From positions 16,396,542 to 16,460,541 of the forward strand of contig OY821791.1 in NCBI GenBank assembly GCA_963682175.1: a DNA stretch of 64,000 bases, written 5' to 3'. A program made the position numbers and the translations under genes. Within the stretch, counting starts at the first letter, position 1. Each line of letters opens with the position of its first letter. A model generated the notes under the pieces. It did no database searches and was not told where the DNA came from. It was given only the letters and a program-made list of their open reading frames with translations. Positions 8,338 through 18,359 of the stretch are shown here, piece by piece. Origin of the DNA: Triglochin maritima. Its lineage: Eukaryota; Streptophyta; Magnoliopsida; Alismatales; Juncaginaceae.

Positions 8338-9933
8338 TAAGTTTTTGCTAGTCTCGAGCAAAACAAAGAAAGGAAAAAGCATACGAAAAAACAAGAAATC
8401 CTAACTCACTTTCGTAGGAATCACGGTTGCACTTAGCATGTGCAACAAGCCGTTAAACCTCCTTGTTGCCAAGGAGGAGGAGTGGTGTCTCCTGAGGGTT
8501 TTCAGCGGATATACCCACAAAATCCGAACAAGATGCATTAATCAATCTAGCTACACGACTCGTTGGACTTATTTTGACGATCATGGAATGCGGTAATACT
8601 ACGGGTCGACTCTATATATGTAATCAGTCCACACACCTAGCCTAATGAGTTATTCGTGAGAGTTAACTAAGGAATTAAGTGAAAGACATGGGCAACCTTA
8701 ACTTCTGAATGTGAAACAAAGTGTAAAGTCCATTTTGGTTCTTATTTGACTCTTCTTTTCTTCTTTTTTTTCTTTTTCTTTTCTTTTTCTTTTTTTTTGT
8801 TTTTTTGTTTGGAGCATTTATTTGTTGGTGTTTGATTCTCCCAGGGTCAGGTTTCGTGCATCATTGCCTATGAGGACTTACACTATCACGTACACCTTCC
8901 CCCAAATCTCCACATAGGGCGATCCCTACCACCCGTGTAACGGGAGTTCGGTCGGTGCATCCCAAGTCAGATGACTCGAAAGCACCAGGCACAAAGTCCC
9001 CTCAGACCTACTTTCCCGAGTGATAGGAGCCGTGCGAGAAGAGAGAACACCACTTATTCATTTATCTACATGGGAACCAAAACCCCTACACTTAAGTTTC
9101 ACAAAAAGATATTAAGGGCCCTTGACTACAACAAACTTCCTAAATTAACAAACACGAATTATTTGACTCACTAGGTTCAGGGTGGACTTCTTTAAATGTT
9201 TGAGCGCTGAAACCCACTGATTACTCACCCCCAAGGGAAAACTGGGGTGCATCCTAACGACTCGATAAATCCTAAAGCCACGTACTAGATATCCTAATGC
9301 ATCAAGTTCAAGACAATTTTGGGAGCTTTCTTTTTACTTTGCCTCTTAACGGTTTTGCACATGCTAAACACACGCAAAACCCACAAAACATTTTCTTTCG
9401 AAAACACATGAAGATTTTGAAAGAAATGTGAAAATTTTGAAGCACTAGGCAAGCAAAAGAAGACAAGTCACCCAAGGATCATGGCAAGCAGATATATCTA
9501 TATTAAATGCAGCACACTAACATGACCCTAAAAATGCAAACAAAAGAAAGCAAAATCAAAAGAAAAGACTCGACTATGTACACACGTAAAACACCCCCCC
9601 ACACCTACTTCATGCATTGTCCTCAATGAATGCAAGCAAGATACTACATGGATTGATGCATAAAAAGGAGAGATCTCACCAACATGAAGTACAAAGGGAA
9701 GTGCAAGGTCATGTTGATGGACATAACCCGAATTCCCTCAAAACCTGTGAGATGCTAAAGAAGGGATACAAATACGTGAAAGAAATGGAGCCCAAATACA
9801 CAAGGGTTGGGGCTCACAACAATCAATGCTCACTGAAGGAGTCTTTTATTGTACTTTTTTTTTTATCTATGTACAAACATAAGTTCCCATCTTCATTTGT
9901 CAAAAGACATCAAATGGGAACCTAAACAGTGGG
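8338..9933 (-). other. Unit 1 non-coding 3' region with a second polypurine signal
   Basis: About 1.6 kb between the ORF stop and the terminal polypurine tract. It holds a T-rich tract on + at 8,745-8,812, longer and more C-interrupted than in units 2 and 3, and a second GGTGTGGGGGGGTGTTTT signal (minus, 9,605-9,588) preceded by CATTGAGGACAATG (9,628-9,615). The short + ORFs at 8,971 and 9,617 show no domain. Confidence 0.7.
9588..9628 (-). other. Internal second polypurine-type signal, unit 1
   Basis: CATTGAGGACAATG followed by GGTGTGGGGGGGTGTTTT on minus resembles the 3' hallmark of Athila/Tat elements but lies 1.25 kb inside the terminal one. The same arrangement occurs in units 2 (about 15,391-15,431) and 3 (about 21,194-21,234). 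Confidence 0.6.
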
Positions 9934-11463
9934 TCAATGCACTTGGAAAGGGAACTTGACACCACGCGGGGCCAGAATACGCATGCGTGGGCCCCCTTCA
10001 CAAAGAGCACCAGATGAAATGAGAGGTTCGTGAATTGGACGCAAAGGCGTCTCATTCAAAGGATCAAACTGAAAGAGCTTGAACCTCTCAAGAGTTTGGG
10101 AAATGAGGGGCAACGGAAGAAGAGTTTCTCCCGTTGCGCAGTTGAAGTTATGATCATCAATCCAAACTCTCCAACCGACAGGCTGGTGCGTCGGAACGAG
10201 GTCAAGAACCTCGTTAGGCATGTCCGACACACCAGGCGAACAAAAAGTGGGTCTCATACCCAAGGTATCCTCCAAGGAACTCCTAATACCCTCATGAGCA
10301 ATATAGTTGTTTGATGTTCCATCATTTCCAAGATGATCAGGAACAATAGTGAGAGGCAAACTCTCATCAGGTTGTTTGAAATTGAGGGTACTAGGGAGCT
10401 CTTGCTCCACCAGAGGTGAGTCCTTAAGAGGCAAAACAATAAGATCATGTGGCTCAAGGGCCACGGGACAAAAAGGTAAGGCACAATCCTGTGCCGACTC
10501 ATAATAGAACTGGTCCAAGTTATTCTCAATTTGAATCGAATCCTCCACTAAGTGATCGTGAATTGAAACCCCAAGTCCCTCAGACTGACTAGGAGTTTGA
10601 CTTTGAAAGGTTGTGCTTTGAATTTGTGGATGTGGTGGTGGTTCGATATCAAAAGAAGAATCCTCATGTTGACAAGAAAGGTTACTTTCCTCACATTCAC
10701 GTAATTTCTGCGACATTTGACTCACTTGCAGTGTCATATTTTGTATGGACTGTTGAGTGGTTTCCATGAACGTAAGGAAAGTTTGTTTCAAGGAATCACG
10801 TATGCGGTCAACGATGAGGTCCAAGTCAGAGCTTGGGAAATTTTGTGGTTGGGTATTGATGGGCTGAGAATGAGTCCAATGATTTGGAGTGGGGTGCTGG
10901 TAGAATTCTGGGTATTCGGGAGGAGGATACGGGGGTGAAAATGAGGTATAAGAATTTGGATAAGATTTGTCTCCCCATGAATCCATCACTCTCGGGTTGT
11001 ACGCGGATGCGTAATGGTCATAATGAGCATTTTGGGAAAATGTGTGCTCATACTCAGGCTCAGGGGGAACATAAGAACATTCCCCGATAACATGACCACT
11101 CAACCCACAACAGTCGCATGGTATGGCTACTGGAGCCACCGGGGCACTCATGTCGTCTGCCATACGCATGAAAGAGGCCAAAGTTTGTTGTAATGTCTCA
11201 GTTTGTTGACCCGCATATGATCCGGCATAACTAGATTGTGGTCTAGCAGTCTGTGCCTCTCTCATGTTACCCCAATATGAAGACTGCTCAGTCACAAAAT
11301 TGCGATCATCCCAACCATACGGGGTGTTAGTCTGAGCCACCCCAGGTTGCATGGGTCCGGAGTACCAGGGAGAATCGTCCTGGTCCCAACAATGATATGG
11401 ATGGTCGCCCATGTAACCATCCATCTCAAGAAAAACTCTCGAGTCGATCACTCTCACCACCAC
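9934..11463 (-). CDS. Gag-tail/RT-fragment chimeric protein, unit 1 (509 aa)
   Basis: Residues 116-129 form a CX2CX4HX4C zinc knuckle (C116, C119, H124, C129). After it come a Tyr/Pro/Ser-rich stretch with a YNP motif at 155-157, then a predicted coiled coil at about 213-262, the order found after the knuckle in Athila/Tat Gag proteins. The capsid-like domain normally before the knuckle is absent. Residues 356-378 resemble the conserved linker just upstream of Athila/Tat reverse transcriptase, and 416-460 (GWRVWID at 430-436, LPLPLISQTLER at 449-460) resemble the first RT motifs. The catalytic YVDD part is missing. The last 45 residues were not recognised. The start ATG at 11,463 gives the longest frame; the leader to the primer site is about 1.07 kb. 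It probably binds element RNA through the knuckle; this is inference. Confidence 0.75.
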   Translation of the reverse strand: MVVRVIDSRVFLEMDGYMGDHPYHCWDQDDSPWYSGPMQPGVAQTNTPYGWDDRNFVTEQSSYWGNMREAQTARPQSSYAGSYAGQQTETLQQTLASFMRMADDMSAPVAPVAIPCDCCGLSGHVIGECSYVPPEPEYEHTFSQNAHYDHYASAYNPRVMDSWGDKSYPNSYTSFSPPYPPPEYPEFYQHPTPNHWTHSQPINTQPQNFPSSDLDLIVDRIRDSLKQTFLTFMETTQQSIQNMTLQVSQMSQKLRECEESNLSCQHEDSSFDIEPPPHPQIQSTTFQSQTPSQSEGLGVSIHDHLVEDSIQIENNLDQFYYESAQDCALPFCPVALEPHDLIVLPLKDSPLVEQELPSTLNFKQPDESLPLTIVPDHLGNDGTSNNYIAHEGIRSSLEDTLGMRPTFCSPGVSDMPNEVLDLVPTHQPVGWRVWIDDHNFNCATGETLLPLPLISQTLERFKLFQFDPLNETPLRPIHEPLISSGALCEGGPRMRILAPRGVKFPFQVH

Positions 11464-12535
11464 GAGGCTAAGCTCGCAAAAAGTGCTCGACTCGACCCTA
11501 AAACGCTAACAGAGAGTGTAAAGGGGAGGAGACTATAACGTAGAAGAAGGTGAGAAGAAGATGACTCAGAGGAGAAGGGAAGAATCCCTAGAGCTAGCGA
11601 GGGTACAGGGTGAAGGTAGAAGCCTAACTAGCAAGCATGGCTCAAACAATGTAAGGCAATGGGTCCTTAGGCTAGACGACGCCTAACTTCGAGGTCACTA
11701 GCCTCGACACGCCTCACCTCCCTACAACGAGGACCACAATGCCCAGCAAGTGATACCAGATCTGGAGATCCAGTACCTCCTACTATCGACAAGGTAGGCA
11801 ACGCCGATCAGGTCATGGCGGTCTCAACTAGATTACTCTCCTAGTGCGTCCGAATTCCTAGGGCCAATGTCTACTTGCTTTTAGTTAAGGCTTTACTTGA
11901 GTGTGCTTTTTGGGGCTAAGGGAGGGGTGATGAAATCCCCCACCTTATCTTTGAAGTCTATAGGTGATGCCCCTTAAAGATGTTTTGAAATCTTAGGCTA
12001 GCAAGCAACTCACCAAACAAGCACTCACCTCACTCTTGTTTTGATGCAAACCTTACTCACTAATGAATGTCCTAATGCGTGAATGAGTGATAAGGAATGC
12101 GTACCTCGCTCCAGCAATCAACGACAAAATGTAAAGCAAAGAAAAGAAAGATGCATGCAAGGTCTACATATGATGCATGACCTAGATGGCAAGAAGTCTA
12201 ATCTTTTGCTTTGAGTTTTATGGTCCAAGTTGATTAAAGGGGATTGAAATTAAATCTGGGAGCAAACTAAAGATCACAACATGCAAACTTGGGCTCCCAG
12301 ATAACCAAATAGAAGAAAACAACTACCAGAAAAAATTTCAAGGCAAGATGACCTCACCAGGCCGCCAGTTGGCGGTTCCAAACCGCTAATTGGCGGTCAA
12401 GTTGAAGCTTCTCTCCTTCAAACTTGTCCAGTAGGCTCCCCTTGATCTTCTGGTTCCCTGAAACTAAGACAAACTGGAAACAAAAAATTAAAACCCCTCG
12501 AATCGTCCAAACCAAGGTCTGGACAGAGCACCTCC
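11464..12535 (-). other. Unit 1 leader between primer site and ORF, with internal twin palindromes
   Basis: Non-coding leader of about 1.07 kb. It contains a second pair of palindrome-like sites, CCGCCAGTTGGCGG at 12,362-12,375 and CCGCTAATTGGCGG at 12,383-12,396, again exactly 21 bp apart. Equivalent pairs lie at 18,165/18,186 and 23,968/23,989. No other coding potential was recognised. Confidence 0.7.
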
Positions 12536-12550
12536 CCGGCAACGGCGCCA
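12536..12550 (-). other. Primer binding site, tRNA-Asp type, unit 1
   Basis: On minus TGGCGCCGTTGCCGG, complementary to the 3' end of plant tRNA-Asp, lies 6 nt inside LTR2. This primer is characteristic of Athila-type elements and sets the minus orientation. Confidence 0.92.
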
Positions 12551-12556
12551 AAAACT

Positions 12557-14132
12557 TGATTGATCTCGTTTTATATTTCTACCGCAAGTGCACGGCCGCG
12601 TTGAAGCGGTGGCAAATACGGGTCGTCCACTGGGAGGTGTGTCGACACTTGGTTTGTGCGAAGGCGAGAGGTAAAGAAAGGGAAGAAAGGTTTGGTTATA
12701 CTAAACTACACTACAATGCTAAACTAGAATGCAAAAGGAAATGAAGATAAGCAATAAAACTAAACCCCAAAGGGGGTAGAGAAATGATGTGAACATAAAG
12801 ATGTGTGTGTGTGTGTGTTCAATTAAGCTCTTCACAACATGTAGTGCATGAAATCATAAAACTACATCCAATCTTGCCTCTACATGAATTAAGATAAGAC
12901 TACATCATTAAAACATACAAGACAATGAGTGGAATGAAGCTACATGAACTCAAGTATAAAGACTAGACCCTACTATGCCTCCACATGAATTAAGATGACT
13001 ACATCATTAAAACATACAAGACATTAGCTAAGGAAAAGGCAACAAGAGTACATACACTACAAATTGTGTTTCCAATATTAACTTCATCCATATCCTAACC
13101 TTATCATTCCCCATAAAATAGGTCCACTAATCAAAGCATAAGCTAAGCTTCATTCAAGAGCATTAGCATATCAAAGATAAGAGTGGAGACCCATTAGATG
13201 GTTATGGAAATCATATAAAGCTCAAGGGATAAAAATAACACACACTTAATACACTACATTATTATATCACATATTTCTCCACCCCCCACATGGGGATGGA
13301 ACTACTCACTACTCATTATACTAACTAATTTAGCAAAGGAAAACATAATACTGAAATAAAATTTATACTACTTAAGCAAGAAATATTAAAGAAGCATAAA
13401 ACTAAACAAACAAACAAGCATGCAAATGAAAGGAAATTAAACTAAGAGAGAAACAACATCATTAAGAGAACTTATATTATTAACTCACTCAATTACAAGT
13501 AGCTCTTCCTCCACTAGAGTTTTGCTTCAAGGCTTCACTCTTAGTAGGGAAGATGGCCACCAAGAGGGAGATGGATACAATGGGAGGTGAAGAGTTCTAT
13601 TTATAAGCATGGAAAAAGCTAATCCGGGACAATCCCCCGATGTGGGACTAAACCAATACCAAAAATAGCCTAAACACATGCTAATACAAGTCCAGGAAGA
13701 ATCTTGGCTGATTTGGGCTTAACCAGACCGCCAATTGGCGGTTCCAGACCGCCAATTGGCGGCCTATAAAGCCCAGATCCGGCTGGGTCTTCTGGTGGGC
13801 TTGCCTTGGTGTGTTTCTTGGTCTTGGATGCATCTAGCTGGTTTAGTGGAGCTCCGACCCGAATCGAATTGACAAAATACTCCTCATGATGGTGTGGAGT
13901 TTCCTGTTTTGCTCTTAGGTCCTTCTGTCTTACGATCAGGTCCTTCCCCCTTGCATCTTGGTCCCCAGGTCTCACAATTAGGTCCTTTTTTCCTGCTTTT
14001 GGGTCCTTTCATGGCTCTTCTCTTCAAACCTCTTTATTTTGAAAACTAAACATAAAACTCGTCACATAGCATTGCTTAGGTGTAAGATAATGGATATAAG
14101 GTACAAATATAAGCATGAAATGATGTCAATCA
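12557..14132 (-). repeat. LTR2, shared between units 1 and 2, 1,576 bp
   Basis: Acts as 5' LTR of unit 1 and 3' LTR of unit 2. Shares with LTR1 the TTTATTTTGAAAAC variant, against TTTATTTCTGAAAAC in LTR3 and LTR4. Confidence 0.94.
13598..13762 (-). promoter_or_regulatory. LTR2 U3 promoter block
   Basis: Palindromes at 13,749-13,762 and 13,728-13,741, GTCCCACATCG at 13,648-13,638 (minus), TATAAATA at 13,605-13,598. All spacings are identical to LTR1. As the 5' LTR of unit 1 it would drive the ORF at 9,934-11,463. Confidence 0.75.
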
Positions 14133-15736
14133 AATACCCCCACACCTAAGTTTTTGCTAGTCTCGAGCAAAACAAAGAAAGGAAAAAGCATACGAAAAAA
14201 CAAGAAATCCTAACTCACTTTCGTAGGAATCACGGTTGCACTTAGCATGTGCAACAAGCCGTTAAACCTCCTTGTTGCCAAGGAGGAGGAGTGGTGTCTC
14301 CTGAGGGTTTTCAGCGGATATACCCACAAAATCCGAACAAGATGCATTAATCAATCTAGCTACACGACTCGTTGGACTTATTTTGACGATCATGGAATGC
14401 GGTAATACTACGGGTCGACTCTATATATGTAATCAGTCCACACACCTAGCCTAATGAGTTATTCGTGAGAGTTAACTAAGGAATTAAGTGAAAGACATGG
14501 GCAACCTTAACTTCTGAATGTGAAACAAAGTGTAAAGTCCATTTTGGTTCTTATTTGACTCTTCTTTTCTTCTTTTTTTTCTTTTTCTTTTTTTTTTTTT
14601 TTTTTTTTTGTTTGGAGCATTTATTGGTTGGTGTTTGATTCTCTCAGGGTCAGGTTTCGTGCATCATTGCCTATGAGGACTTACACTATCACGTACACCT
14701 TCCCCCAAATCTCCACATAGGGCGATCCCTACCACCCGTGTAACGGGAGTTCGGTCGGTGCATCCCAAGTCAGATGACTCGAAAGCACCAGGCACAAAGT
14801 CCCCTCAGACCTACTTTCCCGAGTGATAGGAGCCGTGCGAGAAGAGAGAACACCACTTATTCATTTATCTACATGGGAACCAAAACCCCTACACTTAAGT
14901 TTCACAAAAAGATATTAAGGGCCCTTGACTACAACAAACTTCCTAAATTAACAAACACGAATTATTTGACTCACTAGGTTCAGGGTGGACTTCTTTAAAT
15001 GTTTGAGCGCTAAAATCCACTGATTACTCACCCCCAAGGGAAAACTGGGGTGCATCCTAACGACTCGATAAATCCTAAAGCCACGTACTAGATATCCTAA
15101 TGCATCAAGTTCAAGACAATTTTGGGAGCTTTCTTTTTACTTTGCCTCTTAACGGTTTTGCACATGCTAAACACACGCAAAACCCACAAAACATTTTCTT
15201 TCGAAAACACATGAAGATTTTGAAAGAAATGTGAAAATTTTGAAGCACTAGGCAAGCAAAAGAAGACAAGTCACCCAAGGATCATGGCAAGCAGATATAT
15301 CTATATTAAATGCAGCACACTAACATGACCCTAAAAATGCAAACAAAAGAAAGCAAAATCAAAAGAAAAGACTCGACTATGTACACACGTAAAACACCCC
15401 CCCACACCTACTTCATGCATTGTCCTCAATGAATGCAAGCAAGATACTACATGGATTGATGCATAAAAAGGAGAGATCTCACCAACATGAAGTACAAAGG
15501 GAAGTGCAAGGTCATGTTGATGGACATAACCCGAATTCCCTCAAAACCTGTGAGATGCTAAAGAAGGGATACAAATACGTGAAAGAAATGGAGCCCAAAT
15601 ACACAAGGGTTGGGGCTCACAACAATCAATGCTCACTGAAGGAGTCTTTTATTGTACTTTTTTTTTTATCTATGTACAAACATAAGTTCCCATCTTCATT
15701 TGTCAAAAGACATCAAATGGGAACCTAAACAGTGGG
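14133..15736 (-). other. Unit 2 non-coding 3' region
   Basis: Same content as unit 1, but the T tract at about 14,570-14,609 is a near-pure T run, and the variants TTATTGGTTGG (about 14,622) and GCGCTAAAATCC (about 15,007) are shared with unit 3 and not with unit 1. Confidence 0.75.
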
Positions 15737-17266
15737 TCAATGCACTTGGAAAGGGAACTTGACACCACGCGGGGCCAGAATACGCATGCGTGGGCCCCCT
15801 TCACAAAGAGCACCAGATGAAATGAGAGGTTCGTGAATTGGACGCAAAGGCGTCTCATTCAAAGGATCAAACTGAAAGAGCTTGAACCTCTCAAGAGTTT
15901 GGGAAATGAGGGGCAACGGAAGAAGAGTTTCTCCCGTTGCGCAGTTGAAGTTATGATCATCAATCCAAACTCTCCAACCGACAGGCTGGTGCGTCGGAAC
16001 GAGGTCAAGAACCTCGTTAGGCATGTCCGACACACCAGGCGAACAAAAAGTGGGTCTCATACCCAAGGTATCCTCCAAGGAACTCCTAATACCCTCATGA
16101 GCAATATAGTTGTTTGATGTTCCATCATTTCCAAGATGATCAGGAACAATAGTGAGAGGCAAACTCTCATCAGGTTGTTTGAAATTGAGGGTACTAGGGA
16201 GCTCTTGCTCCACCAGAGGTGAGTCCTTAAGAGGCAAAACAATAAGATCATGTGGCTCAAGGGCCACGGGACAAAAAGGTAAGGCACAATCCTGTGCCGA
16301 CTCATAATAGAACTGGTCCAAGTTATTCTCAATTTGAATCGAATCCTCCACTAAGTGATCGTGAATTGAAACCCCAAGTCCCTCAGACTGACTAGGAGTT
16401 TGACTTTGAAAGGTTGTGCTTTGAATTTGTGGATGTGGTGGTGGTTCGATATCAAAAGAAGAATCCTCATGTTGACAAGAAAGGTTACTTTCCTCACATT
16501 CACGTAATTTCTGCGACATTTGACTCACTTGCAGTGTCATATTTTGTATGGACTGTTGAGTGGTTTCCATGAACGTAAGGAAAGTTTGTTTCAAGGAATC
16601 ACGTATGCGGTCAACGATGAGGTCCAAGTCAGAGCTTGGGAAATTTTGTGGTTGGGTATTGATGGGCTGAGAATGAGTCCAATGATTTGGAGTGGGGTGC
16701 TGGTAGAATTCTGGGTATTCGGGAGGAGGATACGGGGGTGAAAATGAGGTATAAGAATTTGGATAAGATTTGTCTCCCCATGAATCCATCACTCTCGGGT
16801 TGTACGCGGATGCGTAATGGTCATAATGAGCATTTTGGGAAAATGTGTGCTCATACTCAGGCTCAGGGGGAACATAAGAACATTCCCCGATAACATGACC
16901 ACTCAACCCACAACAGTCGCATGGTATGGCTACTGGAGCCACCGGGGCACTCATGTCGTCTGCCATACGCATGAAAGAGGCCAAAGTTTGTTGTAATGTC
17001 TCAGTTTGTTGACCCGCATATGATCCGGCATAACTAGATTGTGGTCTAGCAGTCTGTGCCTCTCTCATGTTACCCCAATATGAAGACTGCTCAGTCACAA
17101 AATTGCGATCATCCCAACCATACGGGGTGTTAGTCTGAGCCACCCCAGGTTGCATGGGTCCGGAGTACCAGGGAGAATCGTCCTGGTCCCAACAATGATA
17201 TGGATGGTCGCCCATGTAACCATCCATCTCAAGAAAAACTCTCGAGTCGATCACTCTCACCACCAC
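15737..17266 (-). CDS. Gag-tail/RT-fragment chimeric protein, unit 2 (509 aa)
   Basis: The protein is identical to that of unit 1 over all 509 residues, including the zinc knuckle (C116, C119, H124, C129), the coiled coil and the RT-like 416-460 segment. One nearby non-coding difference (an A at about 17,286 against G) lies upstream of the ATG. The identity fits duplication as part of the array rather than independent insertion. Confidence 0.75.
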   Translation of the reverse strand: MVVRVIDSRVFLEMDGYMGDHPYHCWDQDDSPWYSGPMQPGVAQTNTPYGWDDRNFVTEQSSYWGNMREAQTARPQSSYAGSYAGQQTETLQQTLASFMRMADDMSAPVAPVAIPCDCCGLSGHVIGECSYVPPEPEYEHTFSQNAHYDHYASAYNPRVMDSWGDKSYPNSYTSFSPPYPPPEYPEFYQHPTPNHWTHSQPINTQPQNFPSSDLDLIVDRIRDSLKQTFLTFMETTQQSIQNMTLQVSQMSQKLRECEESNLSCQHEDSSFDIEPPPHPQIQSTTFQSQTPSQSEGLGVSIHDHLVEDSIQIENNLDQFYYESAQDCALPFCPVALEPHDLIVLPLKDSPLVEQELPSTLNFKQPDESLPLTIVPDHLGNDGTSNNYIAHEGIRSSLEDTLGMRPTFCSPGVSDMPNEVLDLVPTHQPVGWRVWIDDHNFNCATGETLLPLPLISQTLERFKLFQFDPLNETPLRPIHEPLISSGALCEGGPRMRILAPRGVKFPFQVH

Positions 17267-18338
17267 GAGGCTAAGCTCGCAAAAAATGCTCGACTCGACC
17301 CTAAAACGCTAACAGAGAGTGTAAAGGGGAGGAGACTATAACGTAGAAGAAGGTGAGAAGAAGATGACTCAGAGGAGAAGGGAAGAATCCCTAGAGCTAG
17401 CGAGGGTACAGGGTGAAGGTAGAAGCCTAACTAGCAAGCATGGCTCAAACAATGTAAGGCAATGGGTCCTTAGGCTAGACGACGCCTAACTTCGAGGTCA
17501 CTAGCCTCGACACGCCTCACCTCCCTACAACGAGGACCACAATGCCCAGCAAGTGATACCAGATCTGGAGATCCAGTACCTCCTACTATCGACAAGGTAG
17601 GCAACGCCGATCAGGTCATGGCGGTCTCAACTAGATTACTCTCCTAGTGCGTCCGAATTCCTAGGGCCAATGTCTACTTGCTTTTAGTTAAGGCTTTACT
17701 TGAGTGTGCTTTTTGGGGCTAAGGGAGGGGTGATGAAATCCCCCACCTTATCTTTGAAGTCTATAGGTGATGCCCCTTAAAGATGTTTTGAAATCTTAGG
17801 CTAGCAAGCAACTCACCAAACAAGCACTCACCTCACTCTTGTTTTGATGCAAACCTTACTCACTAATGAATGTCCTAATGCGTGAATGAGTGATAAGGAA
17901 TGCGTACCTCGCTCCAGCAATCAACGACAAAATGTAAAGCAAAGAAAAGAAAGATGCATGCAAGGTCTACATATGATGCATGACCTAGATGGCAAGAAGT
18001 CTAATCTTTTGCTTTGAGTTTTATGGTCCAAGTTGATTAAAGGGGATTGAAATTAAATCTGGGAGCAAACTAAAGATCACAACATGCAAACTTGGGCTCC
18101 CAGATAACCAAATAGAAGAAAACAACTACCAGAAAAAATTTCAAGGCAAGATGACCTCACCAGGCCGCCAGTTGGCGGTTCCAAACCGCTAATTGGCGGT
18201 CAAGTTGAAGCTTCTCTCCTTCAAACTTGTCCAGTAGGCTCCCCTTGATCTTCTGGTTCCCTGAAACTAAGACAAACTGGAAACAAAAAATTAAAACCCC
18301 TCGAATCGTCCAAACCAAGGTCTGGACAGAGCACCTCC
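17267..18338 (-). other. Unit 2 leader with twin palindromes
   Basis: As in unit 1. The leader palindrome pair is at 18,165-18,178 and 18,186-18,199. Confidence 0.7.
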
Positions 18339-18353
18339 CCGGCAACGGCGCCA
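18339..18353 (-). other. Primer binding site, tRNA-Asp type, unit 2
   Basis: The same 15-nt tRNA-Asp complement, 6 nt inside LTR3. Confidence 0.92.
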
Positions 18354-18359
18354 AAAACT

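Noticed and set aside
9617..9925. 102-codon + strand ORF present in all three units
   Set aside because: It is antisense to the element, covers the internal polypurine signal, and has no domain or start context.
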